Assembly: GCA_910575795.1 (NCBI GenBank)
Contig: CAJTGE010000025.1
Location: 21,714-85,713 of the forward strand
Direction: 5' to 3'
Length of the DNA stretch: 64,000 nt
Source: Clostridiaceae bacterium
GTDB taxonomy: Bacteria; Bacillota; Clostridia; Lachnospirales; Lachnospiraceae
How positions within the stretch are numbered: position 1 is the first letter of the stretch; each line of letters opens with the position of its first letter. Of this stretch, positions 37,809 through 46,839 are shown piece by piece. The position numbers were made by a program, and so were the translations under genes. Under the pieces are notes generated by a model. That model saw only the letters and a program-made list of their open reading frames with translations. It was not told the origin of the DNA and ran no database searches.

Positions 37809-39362
37809 ATGATGGAACTGATAAAGAAAAATATACATATGAACCGGCAGAAAGGAAACGCGGTATCGCAGATCACCCTGGACGACGATTTTATCATTCC
37901 GGATGCAATGGAAGACGTGTCCCAGGTGCTTCTGGACAATGGGGAGATTCAGATTGAATCTACACGGGCGCAGGGAGATAAGGTTTTAATCAGGGGAAAG
38001 CTTCTGTTCAGGGTTTTATACCGGAAGGCAGGAGGCGGCCTGCAGGCCCTGGGCGGAGAAGCGCCCTTTGACGAGGTTATCAATGTGCCGGATCTGGAAG
38101 AGAGGGATTACATCCAGAGCCTCTGGGTGCTGGAGGATCTGAACGCCAGTATGATCAATTCCCGTAAGCTCAGTATCAAGGCCGTTGTGACGCTTGAGGT
38201 GCGCGTAGAGAGCCTTTCCGACGCGGAGGCGGCCGTGGATATCGAGACAGACGAGGCCAAGACAGAGGTCTTAAAGCGCAATATCGACGTCGCGGCGATC
38301 GCTGTGCGGCGCAAGGACACCTACCGCATAAAAGAAACAATCCAGATATCCGGAAATAAGCCGAATGTCGAGAGCATTCTCTGGACTGATATGAGGCTGC
38401 GCGGCGTTTCATGCCGTCCCATGGACGGGGCCGTACACATTGACGGAGAACTGATGGTCTTTCTGATCTACGCGGCGGAAGGGGAGCACACGCCAGTCCA
38501 GTGGATCGAGGAAAGCGTGCCGTTTTCCGGCGAGGTAGAGCTCTCCGAGTCCACAGAGGATATGATCCCGGCCGTGGGGGTCCGCATCCTGCACCGCGGA
38601 ATCGAGATAAAGCCTGACTATGACGGGGAGATGCGGGAGTTTGATCTGGACGCGGTCCTGGATCTGGATATCAAGCTGTACCGCGAGGAAAATATCGAGC
38701 TCTTAAGCGATCTCTATGCCACGGACCGCGAGCTGGTGCTGGATACGACCGAGGCATGTTTTGATAAGCTGCTGACAAGAAATATCTGTAAATGCAAGGT
38801 AAACGAGCAGCTTAAGCTGCAAAAGCCGGAGCGCATCCTGCAGATATGCCACAGCAACGGCACGGTGAAGCTGGATGAGGCCGAGGCGGGGGAGGACGGA
38901 CTCCACATCGAGGGCGTTCTGGAGGTAAGCCTTCTGTACCTGACCGACGACGACACAGAGCCGGTCGGCGCTTCGACAGAGGTGATCCCCTTCCATTTTG
39001 TAGCCGAGGCGGACGGAATCAATCCGGAAAGCGTCTGGCAGCTCAATATGGGCGTGGATCAGATGACCGCCGTCATGCTCGGGGGCGATTCCGTGGAGGT
39101 AAAAGCTGTCATTTCCGCCGACCTCCTTGTGCTGCAGCCGATCCGCGAACAGGTAGTGGCCGGGGTGCGGGCCGAGCCGCTTGACATGAAAAAGCTGCAG
39201 GAAATGCCGGGCATTGTGGGCTATGTGGTACAGCCCGGGGATTCATTGTGGAAAATTGCCCGCAGATTCCACACAACCGTGGATAACGTGAAGGAGATCA
39301 ACGGGCTTACAGGAGATGAGACGGCAGTCGGGGAGAAGCTGGTGCTCATAAAAGAGGTGTGA
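37809..39362 (+). CDS. SPOCS (DUF3794) and LysM domain protein
   Basis: Protein of 517 residues. It contains repeated SPOCS/DUF3794 units, about residues 35-130, 175-270 and 330-430, and a C-terminal LysM peptidoglycan-binding module (about 472-517, YVVQPGDSLWKIARRF). This architecture is widespread in spore-forming Clostridia and linked to the spore envelope. It suggests the organism can sporulate. No signal peptide is seen, as usual for proteins assembled on the forespore surface from the mother cell. A short gap follows the ttcA-like gene. Confidence 0.88.
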   Translation: MMELIKKNIHMNRQKGNAVSQITLDDDFIIPDAMEDVSQVLLDNGEIQIESTRAQGDKVLIRGKLLFRVLYRKAGGGLQALGGEAPFDEVINVPDLEERDYIQSLWVLEDLNASMINSRKLSIKAVVTLEVRVESLSDAEAAVDIETDEAKTEVLKRNIDVAAIAVRRKDTYRIKETIQISGNKPNVESILWTDMRLRGVSCRPMDGAVHIDGELMVFLIYAAEGEHTPVQWIEESVPFSGEVELSESTEDMIPAVGVRILHRGIEIKPDYDGEMREFDLDAVLDLDIKLYREENIELLSDLYATDRELVLDTTEACFDKLLTRNICKCKVNEQLKLQKPERILQICHSNGTVKLDEAEAGEDGLHIEGVLEVSLLYLTDDDTEPVGASTEVIPFHFVAEADGINPESVWQLNMGVDQMTAVMLGGDSVEVKAVISADLLVLQPIREQVVAGVRAEPLDMKKLQEMPGIVGYVVQPGDSLWKIARRFHTTVDNVKEINGLTGDETAVGEKLVLIKEV

Positions 39363-39552
39363 AGAGGAGCGCGGTTGATGCTGTGACGTGATGATGGATA
39401 ATCGTTTGGATGGGGGAAGAGAAGACTCTGTACAGCCGGGATTGGGGGCTGTGCAGGGGATTCTCTTTTTTGCTGTTTGCTGCGGGCTGGTTATTATGAT
39501 ACAATGGGTAATGGTAAATTATATTACGCATTTATTTACAGAGGATACAACT

Positions 39553-39657
39553 ATGGCCGTAAAGACCGATATGAATATAGAATTTGAAAACGGCCGTATG
39601 CCTGTTTTAATCCCGTCTGGTGAAATAATTGAGAAATTTGAAGGGAGATTTCAATGA
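39553..39657 (+). pseudogene. Small ORF preceding the DUF3990 remnant
   Basis: An ORF of 34 residues (MAVKTDMNIEFENGRMPVLI...) with GAGGA before its ATG. Its stop overlaps the start of the next fragment, as for a coupled pair. It may be the partner gene, or its decayed rest. I do not recognise it. Confidence 0.4.
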
Positions 39658-39734
39658 CACTGTATCATGGAAGCAATGTATTAGTTAAGGGCCTGGCGGA
39701 ACCTTTAAGTAATTCACATAATCATGCTCAATAA
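39654..39734 (+). pseudogene. Remnant of a DUF3990-type gene
   Basis: The ORF begins MTLYHGSNVLVK, the typical start of DUF3990 (ADP-ribosyltransferase-fold) proteins, but ends after 26 residues. Only the 5' end is left, so the gene is dead. Confidence 0.55.
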
Positions 39735-39829
39735 AAACAGGCAAGGCCGCGGCGTATGGAAAAGAACCGCATTAGGAACTGTTAAAAATAACTTTGCATA
39801 TGGCGGGCAGCAAATCTCTAACAGTTCCC

Positions 39830-40561
39830 TTACCTCACAATAAATTCAAAATTTTCCCCATACCCCACCTGATAACTGGTATGCACCGGCTGACCGTCAG
39901 GCTGGATGACAAATCCCCTGATCTCAAGCTGCGCGGCGTTGCGCGGCACGCAGAGGAGTTTGGCCAGCCTGGCATCAGCCTTGATGATGCTCAGACGGAT
40001 CGTAGTGGAGCGAAGCTCAATCCCCTTCACCTCCCGGAGATAGGCATAGATCGATTCCTTTTCCAGATTCAGCGACAGCAGATCCGAGTATATCATCGGG
40101 TAATAGCTCTCCTCAAAAGCAATGGGCTTGCCGTTGCCGCAGCGCAGCCGGCTGATATGGATAGCCGGTTCTCTGTCCTGAAGCTGCAGGAACTTGCGGA
40201 TCTCCGCGGATTTGGGCACACAGATCTCCGCTTTTAAGTTCTGCGCGCTGGGTGTCAGTCCAACGGATTCACACATTTCCGTAAATCCCATCGGCCCGGT
40301 GTCCAGCCGCCTTGAGAACTTTTGCGCCGTCACAAAGGTTCCCTTGCCCTGCTTCTTCTCCACCAGGCCCTGGCTGACCAGATCCTCGACAGCCCGCCGC
40401 ACCGTGATCCGGCTTACATTATACTGCTTTGCCAGCTCCGCCTCAGTGGGAATTCGCCCGTTTTTGCTGTATACGCCGTTTTCTATATCCCGCTTGAGCT
40501 GTTCCTCTACCTGCGCATATAAAGGGATAATACTGTCATGGTTCATTGCTGCATCCATCAA
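39830..40561 (-). CDS. GntR family regulator with UTRA domain
   Basis: Regulator of 243 residues. The winged helix (about 12-78) has LAKQYNVSRITVRRAVEDLVSQGLVEKKQGKGTFV, typical of the HutC/FrlR branch. The UTRA ligand-binding domain follows (about 98-238, HISRLRCGNGKPIAFEESYYP). FrlR-type regulators sense sugar phosphates or Amadori intermediates. It closes the island that holds the deglycase, kinase and hydantoinase genes and is the obvious controller. GGAGGTAGGCTTG precedes the start. Confidence 0.9.
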   Translation of the reverse strand: MMDAAMNHDSIIPLYAQVEEQLKRDIENGVYSKNGRIPTEAELAKQYNVSRITVRRAVEDLVSQGLVEKKQGKGTFVTAQKFSRRLDTGPMGFTEMCESVGLTPSAQNLKAEICVPKSAEIRKFLQLQDREPAIHISRLRCGNGKPIAFEESYYPMIYSDLLSLNLEKESIYAYLREVKGIELRSTTIRLSIIKADARLAKLLCVPRNAAQLEIRGFVIQPDGQPVHTSYQVGYGENFEFIVR

Positions 40562-40732
40562 GCCTACCTCCGCCCTTGCCCGCCATTTTCCTGATTTTCT
40601 TCCGCATCCGTATGTATATTCATCTGTCTGTCAATGCTTTTGCCCGTAACCAATCCAAATAAATCTGCCTTACAAGCGCACAAAGGCAGCAGGTATTAAA
40701 GCATTGCAGAAATAAGATCCCGCGGCAAGGTA

Positions 40733-40764
40733 GTTATATAATGTTATATATAATATATATTACC
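40733..40764. promoter_or_regulatory. Candidate GntR operator upstream of its own gene
   Basis: An AT-rich block reading ATGGTAATATATATTATA... then AACATT on the minus strand. A closely similar block (ATGGTATTAATATATTATA... AACAAT) lies at the dctQ promoter. These are the two places where the island's regulator would be expected to bind. Confidence 0.45.
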
Positions 40765-40825
40765 ATTTACAACCATTTCTTACAACTCATTTTTTTAATG
40801 CAACCCTATCGAAACATGCGCCTCT

Positions 40826-40856
40826 GTAACAGTTCAGACAACCTCTGAACTGTTAC
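40826..40856. terminator. Hairpin after the deglycase gene
   Basis: GTAACAGTTCAGA pairs perfectly with TCTGAACTGTTAC around CAACC. It lies between the SIS gene and the GntR gene and may end or limit read-through. Its sequence is related to the hairpins at 50848 and 52323. The rest of the 339-bp gap is AT-rich and holds the operator candidate. Confidence 0.6.
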
Positions 40857-40900
40857 GCGCCTCTTCCCACGATGAAATATATCCCGCTTCAACAATCAAG

Positions 40901-41899
40901 TCAATAATCAAACTTCCACATATACCGCCGGTATCCCATCGGATGCATTCTCACATCGGCCATGGCCGTAATAAACTGCTTGGACAGCGGATGGAACAGC
41001 AGGGAGTTAAAATATTCCGCCACCCTCTCATCCAGCTCATCCAAACCAAAGTCCCTGGCATCCATAATCCAGTGATGGCCGCCGAACTGATTCAGGAACC
41101 GTTCCGCCCTCTCGTCCACCGGGCGGGTGCGTCCGATACTCTTAAACAGCAGGATCGCCAGATCCTTCTCACAGGTCTCAAAAGCACCGTGGAAATACTC
41201 GCCGGAGTGGATGGGCACACAGTGTACGGTCTGCATCTCCTGGAAGAAGCAGAAGGCATCCGAGTAGGAAACCTCCCAGGCAGCGCCGCTGCTCATCACA
41301 TTCCATACCTGGTCATCCTTGTAGGTCATACCGAACTTGGCCGCGTCGGCCTTCACGCTCTGGTAAGCCCTGCCATAGACAGCCTCCAGCTTCTCAAAGC
41401 CCTCCAGGGCCATATCATAGGCCGCGTAGTTATCATACTCTTTCAGGAGCCAGAAGGCGATTTTAAGCGCTGTTCCCTGGCTGTTGTAATGGATCAGGGT
41501 GGGATCCTGATACCATTCGTCCGCATGATAATATGTAATATAATAATCCGCCGTCTGAGCCGTCAGTGAATCCGCATAGCCGGACAGGCCCACTGTGACC
41601 GCGCCTCTCTCCTTAGCGGCCTTCAGCGCCTCCACCGTTTCAGCCGTCGCCTTGGTGGACGTTCCGATCACCAGCGTATTCCTGTCAATGTTTTTTGGAG
41701 TCGCGTGTACAAACTCACTGCTGTTGTAGCCCTGTACCCGGAGCGCGCTCTCCTGATTCAGCAAAAAGCGGGCCGGATAGGAGGAGGCAAAGGAACCGCC
41801 GCAGGCCACAAACACTACCTGCTTCAAGCCGCCGTTTTTATCCAGATCCGATTTCACCCGTTCCATTACGTCAATGACTTCCTGCATTCCCTTAATCAT
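40901..41899 (-). CDS. SIS-domain protein, FrlB-like fructosamine 6-phosphate deglycase
   Basis: Double-SIS protein of 332 residues. GGLKQVVFVACGGSFASSYPARFLL (about 24-48) is the sugar-phosphate loop. The second domain has SGEYFHGAFETCEKDLAILLF and PVDERAERF, and the C-terminus (HPMGYRRYMWKFDY) parallels that of E. coli FrlB (ERRYYGGLVEY). FrlB-type enzymes split 6-phosphofructosamines into glucose 6-phosphate and an amine or amino acid. The amine released here is unknown. The ATG at 41899 follows GAGAGGAAACCTCT. It lies 77 bp after the hydantoinase B gene. Confidence 0.82.
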   Translation of the reverse strand: MIKGMQEVIDVMERVKSDLDKNGGLKQVVFVACGGSFASSYPARFLLNQESALRVQGYNSSEFVHATPKNIDRNTLVIGTSTKATAETVEALKAAKERGAVTVGLSGYADSLTAQTADYYITYYHADEWYQDPTLIHYNSQGTALKIAFWLLKEYDNYAAYDMALEGFEKLEAVYGRAYQSVKADAAKFGMTYKDDQVWNVMSSGAAWEVSYSDAFCFFQEMQTVHCVPIHSGEYFHGAFETCEKDLAILLFKSIGRTRPVDERAERFLNQFGGHHWIMDARDFGLDELDERVAEYFNSLLFHPLSKQFITAMADVRMHPMGYRRYMWKFDY

Positions 41900-41976
41900 A
41901 GAGGTTTCCTCTCTTTCTTTAATTATGCGCTCCCGGAATCCCTCTGGTGCAGAGAGACTCTGAGAGTACACTATTC

Positions 41977-43743
41977 TTACATATCTGAAGCTGGCTGAAA
42001 CGATGCCCTCAGCGCCGCTGTAGCCGTCTCATCCACGCTGTAATGAACGCCGTCAAACACAATGGCAACGCCGTACTCCTTTTTTGCCGCCTGGGGCGAC
42101 ACCTTGCTCTCAACCACGTCCTTCAAAACAAGTTCCGGACTACGCCGGAAGGGATCGCCGTAACCGCCTGCGCCGGGCGTGATGACGCGGATGATATCCC
42201 CCTTTTTAAGCGGTAAGCTGGTCGTCTTGTGTCCCATGCGGGTCACCGTTTTGTCGGCTGCCGCCACCCGGTAAAATGCGCCTGCCGCGCCTTCCCTGCC
42301 GCCAGCCAGGCCCCAGGGGCGGAATTTGTGGCGATCGCCCAGCCCCGTGTAGGCTACGTCGTCCTGCAGCACCTCCAGCTCGCGCTCAATGCCCAGGCCG
42401 CCGCGGTACTGCCCTGCGCCGCCGGTATCTGCTTTCAGCTCATACTTCCGGGCCAGTATTTTCGTAAACTCCATCTCCGTGGCCTCAATAGGCATGTTGG
42501 AGGTGTTTGTCATATTCACCTGCACGCCGGATAAGCCGTCCTGATTCCGGGATGCGCCGCCGCCTCCTGCAATTACCTCGTGAAAGATAAATACACTGTC
42601 TGTTCCGATAGCGCCCTCGCCAGCCAGGATCGTCGTGGTGCAGGCGCCATTTCCGGCGGTTACAACCGTGTCCGGGAAGATGGGAGCCAGCGCGCCGAAG
42701 ATGGCATCCGGGATCCGCTGCTGGCAGTCGATCTGCGCGCCGATGGGGCTTGGCTCTGTGGGGTTTACAATGCAGCCTTTGGGGGCAATGATCTTCACCG
42801 CCCGGTTGATTCCTTCATTAGCCGGTATATCGTCGCCCATCAATGCCTTCACAGAGAAGAATACCGCCGCCTTGGTACAGGGGTAAGGCACATTGATAGG
42901 AGCTTTGATCTGCTCTGCCGTACCAGTGAAATCAATCGTCAGTTCGTCGCCCCGGATCGTCACTTTCACCTGAATGGGGAGGGGATCCGGGTACTTATCG
43001 CCGCAGCCGTCCACATAGTCCGTATAGCAGTATTCGCCGTCAGGAAGCCCGGAAACCACGGCGCGCACACGGCGTTCAGAGTAGCTTACCAGCTCCCTCA
43101 TACAGGCAGGCAGATCATCCTGATACCGCTCATAGGCTTCCTGAATCCGCTGCACGCCGATTAAGTTGGCGGACATCTGGGCTGTTAAGTCACCCTCGCG
43201 TTCCTGGGGAACACGGGTGTTGTCCAGAAGCAGATCCATGACGCTGGGAATCAGCTTTCCGTCCTGATGGATGCGCAGAACCGGAATGCGGATGCCCTCC
43301 TGGAACAGGCTGTCAGCGTCGCCGGAGGTGGAACCAGGAACCTTGCCGCCGATGTCAGAGTGATGGCCGATATTGGCGATCCAGCCGATCAGCCTGTCCC
43401 CCGCAAAGGCCGGGGCCGCGATAACGATATCCGGCAGGTGGTTTCCCCCGCCGTGATAGGGATCATTGGCGATAAACATATCTCCGGGGCGGATATTTTC
43501 CTTGCCAAACTTCTCATAGATATTGGGCACTACATTCAGCATGGAGCCCAGAAGGGCGGCCAGGCTCTCCACCTGGGCCACGCTGTTTCCATCAGGATCA
43601 ATGACGGCGGTACACACGTCGCGGCGCTCCTTCATATTGGTGGAATAGGCGCTGCGGACGATAATTCCGTATGTCTCCTCGGCGATGGACATCAGGAGGT
43701 TTCGCACTACCTCAACCGTTACTGTATCGATATGATTTGCCAT
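41977..43743 (-). CDS. Hydantoinase B / oxoprolinase family subunit
   Basis: HyuB-type subunit (588 residues, normal length). It has the signature FIANDPYHGGGNHLPDIVIAAP (about 88-109), GHHSDIGGKVPGS (about 125-137) and the C-terminal GLGDRHKFRPWGLAGG and VITPGAGGYGDP. With HyuA it makes an ATP-dependent enzyme that opens hydantoin or 5-oxoproline-like rings or carboxylates ketones. The start is one base after the hyuA stop, so both are made together. Confidence 0.92.
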   Translation of the reverse strand: MANHIDTVTVEVVRNLLMSIAEETYGIIVRSAYSTNMKERRDVCTAVIDPDGNSVAQVESLAALLGSMLNVVPNIYEKFGKENIRPGDMFIANDPYHGGGNHLPDIVIAAPAFAGDRLIGWIANIGHHSDIGGKVPGSTSGDADSLFQEGIRIPVLRIHQDGKLIPSVMDLLLDNTRVPQEREGDLTAQMSANLIGVQRIQEAYERYQDDLPACMRELVSYSERRVRAVVSGLPDGEYCYTDYVDGCGDKYPDPLPIQVKVTIRGDELTIDFTGTAEQIKAPINVPYPCTKAAVFFSVKALMGDDIPANEGINRAVKIIAPKGCIVNPTEPSPIGAQIDCQQRIPDAIFGALAPIFPDTVVTAGNGACTTTILAGEGAIGTDSVFIFHEVIAGGGGASRNQDGLSGVQVNMTNTSNMPIEATEMEFTKILARKYELKADTGGAGQYRGGLGIERELEVLQDDVAYTGLGDRHKFRPWGLAGGREGAAGAFYRVAAADKTVTRMGHKTTSLPLKKGDIIRVITPGAGGYGDPFRRSPELVLKDVVESKVSPQAAKKEYGVAIVFDGVHYSVDETATAALRASFQPASDM

Positions 43744-43744
43744 T

Positions 43745-45808
43745 TTACTTCGCCTCCTCGTCGTGAATCTTTAAATTGCGGTAGCCGTCCACATGGATCA
43801 CCCAGCCTTTGGGAACTACCAGGGTGGTATCCATCTGCTCGCAGATGCACGGGCCGGGAATCGACTGGCCGGGAACCAGGTCGTCTCTTAAGTAGACCGG
43901 AGTCGCCACATAGTAGTCGCTGTTCTGAAACAACACCTGACGGATCTCGACAGGCGCCGGCAGCGCTGCCTCAGGGCGCAGTTCTTCCGCTTCCAACCGG
44001 GGTTTATCGATAACGCCGACAGCCGATACGCGGTAGCTGACAAACTGGACGACAGCCTCTTCCTTGCAGTATCCGTAGCTTCTCCTGTGCTCTGCATGGA
44101 AATCAGCCAGCGCTTTCTTTAATGTCTCTTCTGTCATGCGGCCCGCCGGAACGGGAATACTGATTTCAAAATTCTGGCGCTGGTAGCGTATATCAATAGC
44201 AAATTCAAAGTAACGCCGTTCTGCCGGGACGCCTTCCCTGTCCAAAAGGCCGGTTCCCTGTTCCACCATGTTGTCAAACTGTTCATTGACAGTATTCAGG
44301 TTCTTTGCCGCGCCGCTTACGACTTTGGTGCGGGAAAGATCGAACCGGGTGTCCGCCAGCAAAAGCCCGAGGCTGCACAGTGTGCCGGGATTCGGCGGAA
44401 TCAGCACTTCCTTCATGCCCAGATCCCGGGCGACCTCGCAGGCATGTAAAGGGCCCGCGCCGCCAAATGCCATAAGGCTGAATTCCCGGACATCATAGCC
44501 TTTCTCCACAGACACGCTGCGGATGGCGCGGACCATGTTGGAGTTTACCACTGTAATGATGCCATTGGCGGCCCGCTTCATATCCAGCTCTGACTTATCG
44601 CAGATTTTGGTTCTGACAGCGTTCCTGGCGAGTTCAATATCCACATCCATCCGGCCGCCCAGAATCTTTGTCTGGTTCAGTTTCCCCAGAACGATATTGG
44701 CGTCCGTGACACAGGGATTCTCACCGCCCCGCATATAACAGGCCGGGCCGGGCGTTGCGCCTGCGCTTCTGGGTCCGACCTTCAGCGCGCCGCCCTCATC
44801 GATTCTGGCAATAGAACCGCCGCCTGCGCCGATGGTGATGATGTTGATCATCGGGATTCTCGCCGGATAGCCTTCTACATACCGCTCATTGGACACCTGT
44901 GGCGTGAAATTCTCGATCAGGGAGATATCTGCGCTGGTTCCGCCCATATCAAATGTAATAATTTTATCCGCGCCGCACTGTTTCCCTATGAAGGCCGCTG
45001 CGATAACGCCGGCAGACGGGCCGGACAGGGCGGTCTTGATAGGGCAGTCGATCGTCTCCTTAATCGAAATGATGGATCCATTGGACTGTGTCACATATGG
45101 TTCTGCACGGATGCCGATCTTTGCAATCGAATCACGGAAGTTATTGACATATTTCTCCATCACCGGCCCTAAGTAGCTGTTCATCACCGTGGTGCTCATA
45201 CGGCTGAATTCACGGAATTCAGGCGCCAGTTTACTGGATATGGTCACGTAGGCTTCCGGGAATTCTTCATGGATGATAGCCTCGATCCGCTCTTCATGCA
45301 CAGGGTTGATAAAGGAAAAGAGGGTGCAGACCGCGATGGCCGCAACGCCCTGCTCCTTCAGCCAGCGCACCGTCTTCCGGACATCCTCTTCATCCAGGGG
45401 AGTCTCGACGCTGCCGTCATAGCGGATTCTCTCCGTTACGGTACAGTTAAACCCCGACGGAACCAGCGGATACGGCTTTTGCGCCTGCAAATTGTAAAGA
45501 GCCGGGCGGCGCTGCGTGCCGATCTCCATTAAATCCTTGAATCCCTTAGTGGTGATCAGTCCCAGCCTGCAGCCCTTTTTCTCTATCAGGGCATTGGTTC
45601 CCACCGTCGTTCCGTGAGCCAGGTAGATGACCTCCTCCGGGGACGCGTTTCTCAGCTCAAGCACATCCCGGACACCCTTTACAATCGCTCTGGACGGATC
45701 AGACGGTGTGGAGCTGTCCTTATAGTTGAACAGTTCGCCCGTCTCCTGATTAAAGACGGAAAAGTCGGTGAACGTACCGCCCACGTCTACTCCAATCATA
45801 TAAGACAT
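43745..45808 (-). CDS. Hydantoinase A / oxoprolinase family subunit
   Basis: HyuA-type ATPase subunit (687 residues) of the acetate-kinase/hsp70 fold. MIGVDVGGTFTDFSVF is the phosphate-1 motif, HGTTVGTNALIEKKG is at about 65-79, FDMGGTSADISLI at about 290-302, and FGGAGPLHACE near 450. The exact substrate class (hydantoin, 5-oxoproline, N-methyl compounds, ketones) cannot be read from sequence. Gene context (FrlB- and FrlD-like genes) suggests a cyclic amide released from a glycated amino acid. GGGAGGAAATCGT precedes the start. Confidence 0.92.
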   Translation of the reverse strand: MSYMIGVDVGGTFTDFSVFNQETGELFNYKDSSTPSDPSRAIVKGVRDVLELRNASPEEVIYLAHGTTVGTNALIEKKGCRLGLITTKGFKDLMEIGTQRRPALYNLQAQKPYPLVPSGFNCTVTERIRYDGSVETPLDEEDVRKTVRWLKEQGVAAIAVCTLFSFINPVHEERIEAIIHEEFPEAYVTISSKLAPEFREFSRMSTTVMNSYLGPVMEKYVNNFRDSIAKIGIRAEPYVTQSNGSIISIKETIDCPIKTALSGPSAGVIAAAFIGKQCGADKIITFDMGGTSADISLIENFTPQVSNERYVEGYPARIPMINIITIGAGGGSIARIDEGGALKVGPRSAGATPGPACYMRGGENPCVTDANIVLGKLNQTKILGGRMDVDIELARNAVRTKICDKSELDMKRAANGIITVVNSNMVRAIRSVSVEKGYDVREFSLMAFGGAGPLHACEVARDLGMKEVLIPPNPGTLCSLGLLLADTRFDLSRTKVVSGAAKNLNTVNEQFDNMVEQGTGLLDREGVPAERRYFEFAIDIRYQRQNFEISIPVPAGRMTEETLKKALADFHAEHRRSYGYCKEEAVVQFVSYRVSAVGVIDKPRLEAEELRPEAALPAPVEIRQVLFQNSDYYVATPVYLRDDLVPGQSIPGPCICEQMDTTLVVPKGWVIHVDGYRNLKIHDEEAK

Positions 45809-45881
45809 ACGATTTCCTCCCTATAAACTGAAATACATTATCAGAAATGTTTCATTCAAATCAATTACGGCTCTTAAGCGT

Positions 45882-46784
45882 TCAGATTTCCCTGTAAAAC
45901 CGCGCCCGCAGGGATTCCGGAACCGCCGCGCCTCCGCCGAAAGCGCCATTTACCAGGCAGGTACGGGCAGAGAAGGCGGCCGCTGTTTTTAAAGCTCCGG
46001 GAAGAATATGCGCCCGCAGCATCGCATTCTCCCAATCCGTTCGGCCCAGCTTCTCCATATTTTGGAGGATCGCCACCAGCATCGCCGTGGCAAAACTGTC
46101 CCCTGCGCCCATGGTGTCTATTGGCGTCACATAGTCTGGAAGCTGGCTGTAAAACTGCGCGCCGTCATAAACCGCAGCCCCTTTGCTTCCCCGGGTGGCT
46201 GTCACCACGCCGCAGCCCTTTTCATAAAGCCGCCTGCACAGGGCTTTGGTTTCTTCATCTCCCAAATCACTGCACGAGAGAAATCCAAAGTCAATGTAGG
46301 GGCAGACCTGATCCACCCTGTCTTCCTCGTTCCAGCGATAAGAGAAATCATAGCTGATCAGCGGCCGCAGCTCATGAAGGGCCGGAAGCAGTCCGTCAAT
46401 AAAGCCATTATTGGTGGTGTGAATCAAATCAAAGGCGTCCGCATAGGCAAGATCCGCCTCGTCCAGGTAAATCGGATGCTGCTGCAAAACTCCGCCCCGG
46501 TTGCTTCCGCGAAACACCCGATCGCCGTCCACGAGCGCCACCCGCGCGAAAGCATTCTCCCCTTCATAACATCGGCAGTGAGTACAGCCCACGCCATGCT
46601 TTTGAAGGGATGCCTGCACGTGATCCGCTGCGGCATCCATTCCGAACACGCCCATGAAATCGGCCTCTGCGCCCAATTCTCTGGCAAATACAGCGAAATT
46701 GACGGCCTGCCCGCCGGGGTACATCAGCCCGGTGTGCAGATACACATCGCAGACATTGTCTCCAAGTCCTAATACCTTAACCAT
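45882..46784 (-). CDS. PfkB family kinase, fructoselysine 6-kinase-like
   Basis: Kinase of 300 residues. GLGDNVCDVY (6-15) and PGGQAVNFAVFAREL (23-37) match the FrlD signature (GDNCVDIYP, GGNAVNVAVY), not generic ribokinases. The C-terminal PfkB motif DTMGAGDSFATA (about 222-233) holds the catalytic Asp. FrlD phosphorylates fructosamines at C6 for the FrlB-type deglycase, which lies three genes downstream. The C-terminal tail past 265 (FSARTCLVNGAFGGGAAVPE) is a little longer than in FrlD. GGAGGAATTAGGT precedes the ATG. Confidence 0.85.
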   Translation of the reverse strand: MVKVLGLGDNVCDVYLHTGLMYPGGQAVNFAVFARELGAEADFMGVFGMDAAADHVQASLQKHGVGCTHCRCYEGENAFARVALVDGDRVFRGSNRGGVLQQHPIYLDEADLAYADAFDLIHTTNNGFIDGLLPALHELRPLISYDFSYRWNEEDRVDQVCPYIDFGFLSCSDLGDEETKALCRRLYEKGCGVVTATRGSKGAAVYDGAQFYSQLPDYVTPIDTMGAGDSFATAMLVAILQNMEKLGRTDWENAMLRAHILPGALKTAAAFSARTCLVNGAFGGGAAVPESLRARFYREI

Positions 46785-46839
46785 ACCTAATTCCTCCCAA
46801 AATCCGCAGCGGGGACTGTTATCCGGTCAGCGCATTCCC

